Of a DNA stretch of 5,631 bases, positions 1 to 5,011 are shown piece by piece (position 1 is the stretch's first letter; each line of letters opens with the position of its first letter). Origin of the DNA: an uncultured Clostridia bacterium (GTDB taxonomy: Bacteria; Bacillota; Clostridia; TANB77; CAG-508). Location of the stretch: positions 1 through 5,631 of the forward strand of contig CALXJO010000070.1 in assembly GCA_944388645.1 (NCBI GenBank). The letters are read 5' to 3'. The position numbers and the translations under genes are program-made. The notes below the pieces were generated by a model that worked only from the letters and a program-made list of their open reading frames with translations, was not told the origin of the DNA and did no database searches.

Positions 1-275
1 CTTCCTACAAACCCATTTGGTACTGGCACTTTATCTCCACTTGCATCTGTTTCTACATGCATATATTTATTATCTTCTAATACTATTTCTTGTGATTTAC
101 TTTCTTCTACTTCTTGTTCTTCATTATTGTTTTTTGCTAACTTTATGTTTCGGCTATATGCAAGAGATACTACTCCCAATATTATTAGTAGCAATATTAA
201 GGTAATTGATATAACTTTTACCTTTTTGTTTTTTAATATTCTATTATTTTCTTTTTTAGTTTTGTTTTCTTTCAT
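1..275 (-). CDS. N-terminal fragment of a membrane-anchored extracellular protein, function unknown
   Basis: The frame opens at ATG 275-273 and stays open for 91 full codons to the left edge, so the C-terminus is missing. An AGGAG Shine-Dalgarno sequence lies about 8 nt before the ATG and supports this start. Residues 1-20 are strongly basic (Lys/Asn-rich). Residues 21-40 form one hydrophobic segment (VISITLILLLIILGVVSLAY), and residues 41-75 are an acidic, polar linker. The positive-inside pattern predicts a cytoplasmic N-terminus with the rest outside, either as a signal anchor or an uncleaved signal; there is no lipobox cysteine. The last visible residues read DASGDKVPVPNGFVG. Similar VPVP-G-F stretches occur, from memory, near the N-termini of surface proteins in gut Firmicutes, often ahead of repeat or formylglycine-enzyme-like domains. 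No catalytic domain is visible, so function cannot be assigned. There is no room for its own promoter between the ATG and the hairpin at 311-359. Confidence 0.75.
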   Translation of the reverse strand, partial: MKENKTKKENNRILKNKKVKVISITLILLLIILGVVSLAYSRNIKLAKNNNEEQEVEESKSQEIVLEDNKYMHVETDASGDKVPVPNGFVG

Positions 276-310
276 TTTTTGTTCTCCTTCTCTTTAGATT
301 TTTTGAATGC

Positions 311-359
311 AAAAAAGGAAAACACATGCTAGTTTTCTAGCATTATGTCTTCCTTTTTT
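311..359 (-). terminator. Long A/T-flanked hairpin, terminator or attenuator, potentially bidirectional
   Basis: The arms at 311-332 and 337-359 are complementary over about 21 pairs, with one mismatch and one bulged base, around a 4-nt TTTT loop. The loop-proximal pairs are GCTAG/CTAGC. The outer part is AAAAAAGG against CCTTTTTT, so either strand yields a hairpin with a terminal U-tract. In the minus direction it ends the small transcription unit starting near 574. It also sits about 36 nt before the ATG of the gene at 1-275, so transcription reaching that gene from the mapped promoter must pass through it. It could therefore be an attenuator. No competing antiterminator pairing was found by eye. 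Confidence 0.75.
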
Positions 360-495
360 CTTTATATATACTTTTTAGAGTAGAATTTACTCCTACTCTT
401 ACTTTATTTATTAAGTTTATTTCTTCTTTGTTTTGTAAAATTGTCGATATATATATATATATATATACTGCCACAAGGATTACAAGGTTTTGCAT
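343..495 (-). CDS. Possible 50-residue single-pass membrane peptide
   Basis: A 50-codon frame runs from ATG 495-493 to TAA 345-343. An AGAAAGG purine tract about 9 nt before the ATG could serve as a ribosome binding site. Residues 4-20 are hydrophobic (LVILVAVYIYIYISTIL), and the YIYIYI part is encoded by the AT microsatellite at 447-467. The remainder is polar and basic, ending KSIYKEKRKT. One hydrophobic span plus a basic tail is the general architecture of type I toxin peptides and other small membrane proteins, but no family is recognised. The frame is placed like a gene: a good promoter lies about 86 nt upstream of the ATG, and the stop codon falls inside the terminator hairpin. The main doubt is that short open frames arise by chance in AT-rich DNA. 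A non-coding leader or small RNA is the alternative. Confidence 0.35.
   Translation of the reverse strand: MQNLVILVAVYIYIYISTILQNKEEINLINKVRVGVNSTLKSIYKEKRKT
447..467. repeat. (AT)10 dinucleotide microsatellite
   Basis: There are 21 uninterrupted alternating A and T bases. They lie inside the possible small ORF on the minus strand and encode alternating Tyr and Ile. Tracts of this kind can change length by slipped-strand mispairing. A gain or loss of one unit would shift the frame of that ORF downstream of its hydrophobic segment. Confidence 0.95.
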
Positions 496-580
496 GTTTA
501 AGTACCTTTCTCTTATTTTTTAGTTTTTAGTTATATCTTACAAATTTTTTATTTAATTGTTTTTGTTAATTACTATTTTT

Positions 581-609
581 AGTTTAGCATAAACATTGAA
601 AGGATTCAA
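581..609 (-). promoter_or_regulatory. Sigma-A-type promoter of the small unit, possibly also of the gene at 1-275
   Basis: On the minus strand the -35 is TTGAAT (609-604), the spacer is exactly 17 bp, and the -10 is TAAACT (586-581) preceded by TGC, which is an extended -10. Transcription should start near 574, giving an 80-nt leader before the small ORF and about 264 nt to the hairpin end. The -35 lies in the palindrome ATTGAA-AGGA-TTCAAT (595-610), a possible protein-binding site. It is the only convincing minus-strand promoter seen upstream of both minus-strand frames at the left end. Confidence 0.6.
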
Positions 610-688
610 TTATTTTTGTAATTTGTAATAAAATTGTAATAGAATTGCTACGATTCACAACATTTATACATAAATATTATCTAAAAAA

Positions 689-718
689 TTGATATATTTT
701 TTTATTTTATGGTATAAT
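689..718 (+). promoter_or_regulatory. Sigma-A promoter of the alpha-amylase gene
   Basis: The -35 is TTGATA (689-694), the spacer is 18 bp, and the -10 is a perfect TATAAT (713-718) preceded by TGG, an extended -10. Transcription should begin near 725, giving a leader of about 30 nt. No good catabolite-response element is visible around it. Confidence 0.8.
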
Positions 719-741
719 GCTGTCATAATATAATAAAAATT

Positions 742-748
742 AGGAGTG
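742..748 (+). promoter_or_regulatory. Ribosome binding site that fixes the amylase start at TTG 755
   Basis: AGGAGTG lies 6 nt before TTG 755-757, which is ideal spacing. The frame could open three codons earlier at GTG 746, but that codon lies within the Shine-Dalgarno sequence itself, so TTG 755 is the better start. Confidence 0.8.
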
Positions 749-754
749 ATTTTT

Positions 755-2209
755 TTGAGTAATCCAAATGAAACTATGATTCAATTTTTTGAATGGTATT
801 TGCCTGCTGATTGTTCTCTTTGGAATAAAACAGCTATGGAGGCAGAATACCTTTCAGATTTAGGAATAAATTATATATGGCTTCCACCTGCTTATAAAGG
901 TATTGGTGGAAATGCAGAAGTTGGTTATGGAGTTTATGATTTGTATGACCTTGGTGAATTTGACCAAAAAGGCAGTGTTAAGACTAAATATGGTTCTAAA
1001 GAAGAATACATTAATTGTATAAAAGCTCTAAAGCAATATCGTATAAAAGTTTTAGCAGATATTGTTTTTAATCAAAAAATGGGTGCTGATGAGTCTGAAA
1101 AGGTTATTGCAATTGAAGATAACCCTATAAATAGAAACCAAGCAATATCAGAGCCTCATGAAATAACTGCATGGACTAAATTTACTTTTCCGGGTAGAAA
1201 TAATACATATTCAGATTTCAAATGGAATTGGACACATTTCCACGGTGTTGATTGGGATGAGAGTCAAAAAAAGTCTTCTGTATTTAGATTTTATGGTAAA
1301 CATTGGGATGAATCTGTAGATAAAGAAAAAGGAAATTTTGATTATTTAATGGGCTGTGACGTAGACTTAAATAATGTTGATGTTGTTGAAGAACTTACAA
1401 ATTGGGGTAAATGGTATTTACAAACAACTAATGTTGATGGCTTTAGAATTGATGCTATAAAACATATTAGGGCTTCATTCTTTGTAGACTGGCTTAAAGA
1501 TTTAAGTGAGTTTTCTCAGAAGAATTTGTTTACTGTTGGTGAATACTGGAGTAGTAATGTATATTCCTTAAAAAGTTATTTAGAAGAAACCAATAATGCT
1601 ATTTCTTTATTTGATGTTCCTCTTCACTATAATCTATTTAATGCTTCACATAGTAATGGTCATTTTGATATGAGAACTATTTTTAGTAATACCTTAGTAA
1701 GTGTAGCACCGGAAAGAGCTGTAACATTTGTTGATAATCATGATACAGAGCCAGGACAATCTCTAGAATCTTGGGTTTCGGATTGGTTTAAGCCACATGC
1801 TTATTCTTTAATACTACTTAGAAAAGAAGGCCTTCCTTGTATATTCTATGGAGATTTGTATGGAATTCCTACAAAACAAATTTCTGCCAAAAAGGAATTA
1901 CTAGAAAAACTACTTTATGCAAGAAATCATTTTGCATATGGTACTCAAACAGATTACTTTAACGACCCTAATATAATTGGCTGGGTACGCGAAGGAGATT
2001 CAGAACATTATATGTCTGGAATGGTTGTAATCATGACAGTATCTACAGGAGGATGCCTTCAAATGAATGTTGGTAAACGATTAGCAAATTCTGTTTTATA
2101 TGATTATCTTGGCAATATGCAAGAACCTGTATATGTAGACCAAGATGGAAATGGCATCTTTTATGTAAAAGATGGTAGTGTATCAGTTTGGGTAAAGAAA
2201 GATTTATAA
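755..2209 (+). CDS. amyA: Cytoplasmic alpha-amylase, glycoside hydrolase family 13 (subfamily 5 type)
   Basis: This enzyme hydrolyses internal alpha-1,4 bonds of starch, glycogen or maltodextrin. From the TTG start it has 484 residues and no signal peptide; it opens directly with MSNPNETMIQFFEWYLP, the start of the mature domain in secreted Bacillus liquefying amylases and of E. coli cytoplasmic AmyA. It should therefore act on intracellular polymer. The GH13 catalytic set is present: nucleophile Asp233 in DGFRIDAIKH, acid/base Glu263 in FTVGEYW, and transition-state Asp330 in FVDNHDTEPGQS. Each sits at a constant offset of about 2 from its B. licheniformis equivalent as I recall it. Asp202 and Asp204 (GCDVDLNN) match calcium-site residues of domain B. 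The C-terminal beta domain ends in GSVSVWVKKDL, as in AmyA, so length is normal. One oddity is that region I reads ADIVFNQKMGAD, with Gln107 in place of the usual His after Asn106. The stop codon lies in the left arm of the inverted repeat at 2206-2394. No other glycan gene is adjacent. Confidence 0.95.
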   Translation: MSNPNETMIQFFEWYLPADCSLWNKTAMEAEYLSDLGINYIWLPPAYKGIGGNAEVGYGVYDLYDLGEFDQKGSVKTKYGSKEEYINCIKALKQYRIKVLADIVFNQKMGADESEKVIAIEDNPINRNQAISEPHEITAWTKFTFPGRNNTYSDFKWNWTHFHGVDWDESQKKSSVFRFYGKHWDESVDKEKGNFDYLMGCDVDLNNVDVVEELTNWGKWYLQTTNVDGFRIDAIKHIRASFFVDWLKDLSEFSQKNLFTVGEYWSSNVYSLKSYLEETNNAISLFDVPLHYNLFNASHSNGHFDMRTIFSNTLVSVAPERAVTFVDNHDTEPGQSLESWVSDWFKPHAYSLILLRKEGLPCIFYGDLYGIPTKQISAKKELLEKLLYARNHFAYGTQTDYFNDPNIIGWVREGDSEHYMSGMVVIMTVSTGGCLQMNVGKRLANSVLYDYLGNMQEPVYVDQDGNGIFYVKDGSVSVWVKKDL

Positions 2210-2394
2210 AAAAGTTACAATTTATAGATTAAAAATGATTATTTGCTGAAAATTTATATATTTTGAAAATTCAGAGGAGCCGCGTAAGTTTTGGAGCAGC
2301 TTTAGCTGCGACTAAATCGCGACGAATGAAATTTGAAAAAATATATAAATTTTCAGACATCAACTATAATTACTATAAATTGTAACTTTTTTAT
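2206..2394. repeat. 189-bp nested inverted-repeat element (MITE-like) between convergent genes; probable bidirectional terminator
   Basis: The outer arms at 2206-2227 and 2373-2394 are 22-bp perfect inverted repeats: ATAAAAAAGTTAC and then AATTTATAG on the left. The inner arms at 2246-2264 and 2338-2356 are 19-bp perfect inverted repeats (CTGAAAATTTATATATTTT). The core holds a small hairpin, GCAGC-TTTA-GCTGC (2296-2309), and a second, GCGA-CTAAA-TCGC (2308-2320). By hand count, 2271-2330 has 30 G/C in 60 bases, much higher than the flanking genes. The left arm begins within the last amylase codon and contains its stop, and the right arm ends 7 bp before the trmB stop codon. ATTTA occurs at both borders (2202-2206 and 2393-2397) and might be a target duplication. 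A/T tracts at the ends give either transcript a U-run after a long hairpin, and no other terminator is seen for either gene. There is no transposase. Confidence 0.8.
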
Positions 2395-2401
2395 TTAAAC
2401 T

Positions 2402-3070
2402 CTAACTATTAACCGCAATTATTGCTTTTATTTTTATTCCTTGCTCTTTAAACATTTTTTCATGCTCTGTTTCGTAATTTTGCTGGTCTTGCCAAAAGTT
2501 TTCTTCTTTTTCTAAATCTTGTGTTGTTTTTTCTATTTGTAATCCTGCTTGTTCTATATATGATAATGTATCAAAATATAAATTATCATCATCTGTTTTA
2601 AAATATATTTTTCCACCTGGTACTAAAAACTGTTTATATTTTTCTAGCTGTCTTGTATGAGTTAATCTCTTTTTATGATGCTTGCCTCGTGGCCATGGAT
2701 TACAAAAGTTTATATAAATTCTTTCTATTTTATCATCTTGATTAAATATATTTAAAATTCTATCAATATCATATCTTGTAATATAGATATTATCTGTTTC
2801 TTTATTTTGCTCTTTATATTTTTCTTCTATATTTCTTTTCGCCAAACCTAGCATTGCGTCCACTAAATCTATTGCTATATAATTTATATCTGGGTTAAGA
2901 GGTGCAATTTGTGATATAAAACCACCTTTACCACATCCTAGCTCTAAGTGTAGTGGTTTTTCATTGTTAAATAATGTTTTCCATTTGCCTTTATATTCTT
3001 CTGGATTATCTATATAAAATTTACTTGCTTCTAATTCTGGCCTTGCCCATTTTTTGTATCTAATTCTCAT
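2402..3070 (-). CDS. trmB: tRNA (guanine-N7)-methyltransferase TrmB
   Basis: TrmB transfers a methyl group from S-adenosylmethionine to N7 of G46 in the variable loop of many tRNAs, in the cytoplasm. The 222 residues match the usual Firmicute length. The N-terminus MRIRYKKWARPEL and the YKGKW motif (26-30) resemble B. subtilis TrmB. The SAM-binding motif is LELGCGKGGF (42-51), with acidic Asp68 at the next strand. The signature NFCNPWPRGKHHKKRLTH (121-138) corresponds to the family's NFSDPWPK-RH-KRRLT. KTDDD (158-162) and TEHEKMF (201-207) complete the set. One variation is Asn124, where the common motif has Asp. The ATG at 3070 has a GGAG 7 nt upstream. The preceding gene on this strand stops only 26 bp away with no room for a full promoter, so the two are probably co-transcribed. 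The gene ends against the inverted-repeat element at 2206-2394. Confidence 0.95.
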   Translation of the reverse strand: MRIRYKKWARPELEASKFYIDNPEEYKGKWKTLFNNEKPLHLELGCGKGGFISQIAPLNPDINYIAIDLVDAMLGLAKRNIEEKYKEQNKETDNIYITRYDIDRILNIFNQDDKIERIYINFCNPWPRGKHHKKRLTHTRQLEKYKQFLVPGGKIYFKTDDDNLYFDTLSYIEQAGLQIEKTTQDLEKEENFWQDQQNYETEHEKMFKEQGIKIKAIIAVNS

Positions 3071-3096
3071 TTAATTACTCCATTTTTATAACATAT

Positions 3097-4173
3097 CTAT
3101 TTTACATATTCATTTAGAGGTTTTATTTTGTATTGTAAGTCTCCTAATTTTTCTGTTGTTACATAACCTGCTGGTGCATTTATAACATCTGGAATTCTAT
3201 TTACTACTGTAGCACAAGTAAGTTCAACTGTTGATGGCTTTTCTACTGTTATTGTTGTGTTTGGTTCTCCTTCTACTGTCCACTCATTTCTATCAAACTC
3301 GTCTGGTGCATATACTTTTCCTATACATTGTGTTTCTAAAGTTATTCCTTCTTCTGTTGTAGTAGTTACTACAGCACTCATTCCTGTAGCATCTCCAGCT
3401 TTTACTGTTGCTCCTAAAGTTTCAGAATATATATCTTTTGTATATGTTGTTGGTACTGTTACTTGTGTTTGAGATTTTACAGTAAGTCCAAGTTTTGAAC
3501 ATAACCAACCATTAACATTCCACATATAAGATGGTAAATACTCTCCAGAATTTATTATTTTTTGTCTTTCCTCATCACTTATTTTATCAACTGAAGCTAC
3601 TTGCTCGTCAAATTCTTTTAAAGTTAATCCTGCTCCATGAGCTCTAGCTAATGCTATTCCATAGTCTTCTACATTATAACTTGAACTTCCTTTTATTTTT
3701 GTTATTTTTTGTGTAGAACCTGCAATTGATGTTATCAATTGTCCCCAATAAATATCTTGATATCCGCTTCCTGTAATTGTGCATCCTGTTTTCGTTGCTA
3801 ACTCATCTATTTCTTTTGTAACTGCTGGATTTGAATTCCAAGGGAAAAATGCTTCTTCACAAGTTGTTATTGCATTAATTCCAAGTCTTGCACAAAGCAT
3901 TAATGCATCTTTTACATCTTTTAATAAACTCATTGTTTCTACTATACAAACATCAGGTTTTGTACTTCTTAACATATCTTCTGCATCTTCTAAAGATGTA
4001 ACTTTAACATTCATTGCTTCTTTTCCCATTATTTCTCCAATGTCTTTTCCTATAACATTTGGATTAACGTCTATTGCTCCTACTACTTCTCCTCCTTTTT
4101 CTAGCACATACCTCATTGTGTATACAGCCATTTTTCCAGTTCCAAATTGTACAACTCTTACTTTTCTTTCCAT
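3097..4173 (-). CDS. 2,4-diaminopentanoate dehydrogenase-like NAD(P)-dependent oxidoreductase
   Basis: The 358-residue protein has an N-terminal Rossmann domain of the dihydrodipicolinate-reductase type, with glycine motif QFGTGKMA (9-16). Asp35 at the end of the second strand favours NAD over NADP by general Rossmann rules (inference). The conserved stretch GINAITTCEEAFFPW (98-112) and the segment ATVVNRIPDVINAPAGYVTT (321-340) resemble clostridial 2,4-diaminopentanoate dehydrogenase (Ord), which has INVISSAEE and MIPQIINARPGLHT at matching places, quoted from memory. Ord oxidatively deaminates 2,4-diaminopentanoate in ornithine fermentation. None of that pathway's other genes (ornithine racemase, ornithine aminomutase, thiolase subunits) is in the window, so the real substrate may be another amine or amino acid. 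The start is well supported: AGGAGG lies 6 nt before ATG 4173. The gene probably leads a two-gene transcript with trmB. Family assignment is firm, substrate is not. Confidence 0.8.
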   Translation of the reverse strand: MERKVRVVQFGTGKMAVYTMRYVLEKGGEVVGAIDVNPNVIGKDIGEIMGKEAMNVKVTSLEDAEDMLRSTKPDVCIVETMSLLKDVKDALMLCARLGINAITTCEEAFFPWNSNPAVTKEIDELATKTGCTITGSGYQDIYWGQLITSIAGSTQKITKIKGSSSYNVEDYGIALARAHGAGLTLKEFDEQVASVDKISDEERQKIINSGEYLPSYMWNVNGWLCSKLGLTVKSQTQVTVPTTYTKDIYSETLGATVKAGDATGMSAVVTTTTEEGITLETQCIGKVYAPDEFDRNEWTVEGEPNTTITVEKPSTVELTCATVVNRIPDVINAPAGYVTTEKLGDLQYKIKPLNEYVK

Positions 4174-4221
4174 ATAATACCTCCTAATTTTTATTCAAAT
4201 TTTATGTTTTATCATAAAAAT

Positions 4222-4227
4222 ATTATA
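4222..4227 (-). promoter_or_regulatory. Probable -10 element of the dehydrogenase-trmB transcript
   Basis: On the minus strand a perfect TATAAT lies 48 bp before the ATG at 4173, in the 83-bp gap after the J-protein gene. The hexamer 17 bp upstream, TGTATA, is a poor -35 (3 of 6), so strength is uncertain. An AT-only hairpin with one wobble pair (4225-4245) overlaps it. It is the only sign of a terminator for the J-protein gene and is weak, so read-through into this gene is possible. Confidence 0.45.
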
Positions 4228-4256
4228 ACTAAATCTGGTAATTATATACATATTAC

Positions 4257-4937
4257 TTAATTGAAGATATTTTTTACAAATGTTACTATTCCATTAAATA
4301 TTCCTATAAAAATATTTACTATTATTCTTATAAAAAGATTCTCTTCATATAAACTGATCATCCAATTATGTGTATATGGAATTGCCCATAATATTAAAAA
4401 TATTATTACTAATACTAGAATAACAAGAAAAATAGTTAAAAAGTCTTTAAAAGTCCATCTGTGTTTTATTCTACCTCTAAATCCTAGATTTCTAAAAAAC
4501 TCTGCATATTGCCTTCTATATTCCTGATTTGCATCTTTTTCTAATTTTCTCCTTAGTTTTGCTTGCTCCCTTTTATTTAATTTTTGAAAATTTTCTTGCC
4601 AATCATTTGTCTCAACATTATTATAATTAACGTTAGAATCATTGTAATAATTCTTATTATACTCCTCGTTTTCATATGTATTTTGTTGTGGAGTATAACT
4701 TTTTTGCCTATTGTTTTCTTCCTCTTCAAGTTCTCTATCATATCTAGCTCTTTGAACATCATCACTCAAAACACTATAAGCCTCATTAATCTTTTTCATC
4801 TTTTCTTCTGCCATTTGCTTATTCTCTGGAGCTTGTAAATCCGGATGATATTTCTTTGCAAGAGTTTTATACGCTTTATCTATTACCTCTTTTGAAGCTT
4901 TTCTACTTACTTCTAATATATCGTATAAATTTTCCAT
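4257..4937 (-). CDS. Membrane-anchored J-domain (DnaJ-like, class C) protein
   Basis: J-domains stimulate the ATPase of DnaK-type Hsp70 chaperones. Residues 3-70 form a complete J-domain: LYDILEVSRKASKEVIDKAY, then the catalytic HPD tripeptide at 31-33, then KINEAYSVLSDDVQRARYDREL. There is no Gly/Phe region, no zinc finger and no DnaJ C-terminal substrate domain, so it is not DnaJ itself. Residues 71-112 are an acidic, Asn/Tyr/Gln-rich linker, and 113-162 are charged and basic (REQAKLRRKLEK), probably helical. Residues 164-186 are a clear transmembrane helix (FLTIFLVILVLVIIFLILWA), and 201-222 a second hydrophobic or amphipathic segment. The likely topology has the J-domain in the cytoplasm and a short outside loop at about 187-199. 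It may recruit DnaK to the membrane; the client is unknown. The start ATG 4937 has AAGGGG 6 nt upstream. It is divergent from the DUF4364 gene. Confidence 0.9.
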   Translation of the reverse strand: MENLYDILEVSRKASKEVIDKAYKTLAKKYHPDLQAPENKQMAEEKMKKINEAYSVLSDDVQRARYDRELEEEENNRQKSYTPQQNTYENEEYNKNYYNDSNVNYNNVETNDWQENFQKLNKREQAKLRRKLEKDANQEYRRQYAEFFRNLGFRGRIKHRWTFKDFLTIFLVILVLVIIFLILWAIPYTHNWMISLYEENLFIRIIVNIFIGIFNGIVTFVKNIFN

Positions 4938-4967
4938 ACCTTTCCCCTTATATTATAAGTCATTTTT

Positions 4968-4976
4968 AGTATATCA
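4968..4976 (-). promoter_or_regulatory. Extended -10 promoter element of the J-protein gene
   Basis: The minus strand reads TGATATACT, an extended -10 with hexamer TATACT at 4973-4968, about 30 bp before the ATG at 4937. The -35 position (TATTAT) is poor, which an extended -10 can offset. A second TATAAT at 4957-4952 is too close to the Shine-Dalgarno sequence to be the main one. Confidence 0.5.
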
Positions 4977-5011
4977 TTAAATTTAAAAAAATAATAGTAT
5001 TTTTCGAGTTT

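Larger units (their letters stand above)
276..754. other. Intergenic region between the divergent surface-protein and amylase genes
   Basis: This 479-bp stretch separates a minus-strand and a plus-strand gene. From left to right it holds a symmetric terminator hairpin (311-359), a smaller hairpin (arms 377-383 and 393-399, AGAGTAG/CTACTCT), a possible 50-codon minus-strand ORF (343-495) with an AT microsatellite (447-467), a minus-strand promoter (581-609), and the plus-strand amylase promoter (689-718). A small perfect palindrome, ATTGAA-AGGA-TTCAAT (595-610), overlaps the minus-strand -35 hexamer. Three GTAAT repeats lie at 618-622, 625-629 and 636-640. Nothing else is seen between 610 and 688. 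No tRNA or recognisable riboswitch is present. Confidence 0.8.

Noticed and set aside
17..205. Plus-strand 62-codon frame opposite the surface-protein fragment
   Set aside because: It is antisense to a well-supported frame with a ribosome binding site, and its Leu/Tyr-rich content is what Lys/Asn-rich coding DNA gives on the other strand.
276..574. Riboswitch or T-box leader before the gene at 1-275
   Set aside because: No T-box sequence, specifier stem or recognisable aptamer core was found. Only a simple terminator hairpin and a small hairpin at 377-399 are visible.
646..657. Catabolite-response-like site (TG-CTA-CG-ATT-CA) upstream of the amylase promoter
   Set aside because: The known cre pattern has four bases between TG and CG and between CG and CA; here there are three on each side, so CcpA binding is not supported.
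746..754. GTG 746 as the amylase start
   Set aside because: The GTG is part of the AGGAGTG Shine-Dalgarno sequence, so a ribosome bound there would start at TTG 755.
3257..3472. Plus-strand frame inside the dehydrogenase-like gene
   Set aside because: It is a shadow of a clearly coding minus-strand frame and has no ribosome binding site. The same applies to the plus-strand frame at 3779-4177.
4225..4245. Hairpin after the J-protein stop as an intrinsic terminator
   Set aside because: The stem is AT-only with a wobble pair, and the following tract is AATATTTTT. It is too weak to annotate and overlaps a better -10 element.
4261..4838. Plus-strand frames and an alternative minus-strand frame within the J-protein gene
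   Set aside because: They overlap the J-domain protein's frame, have low-complexity Ile/Lys/Met-rich content and lack start signals.
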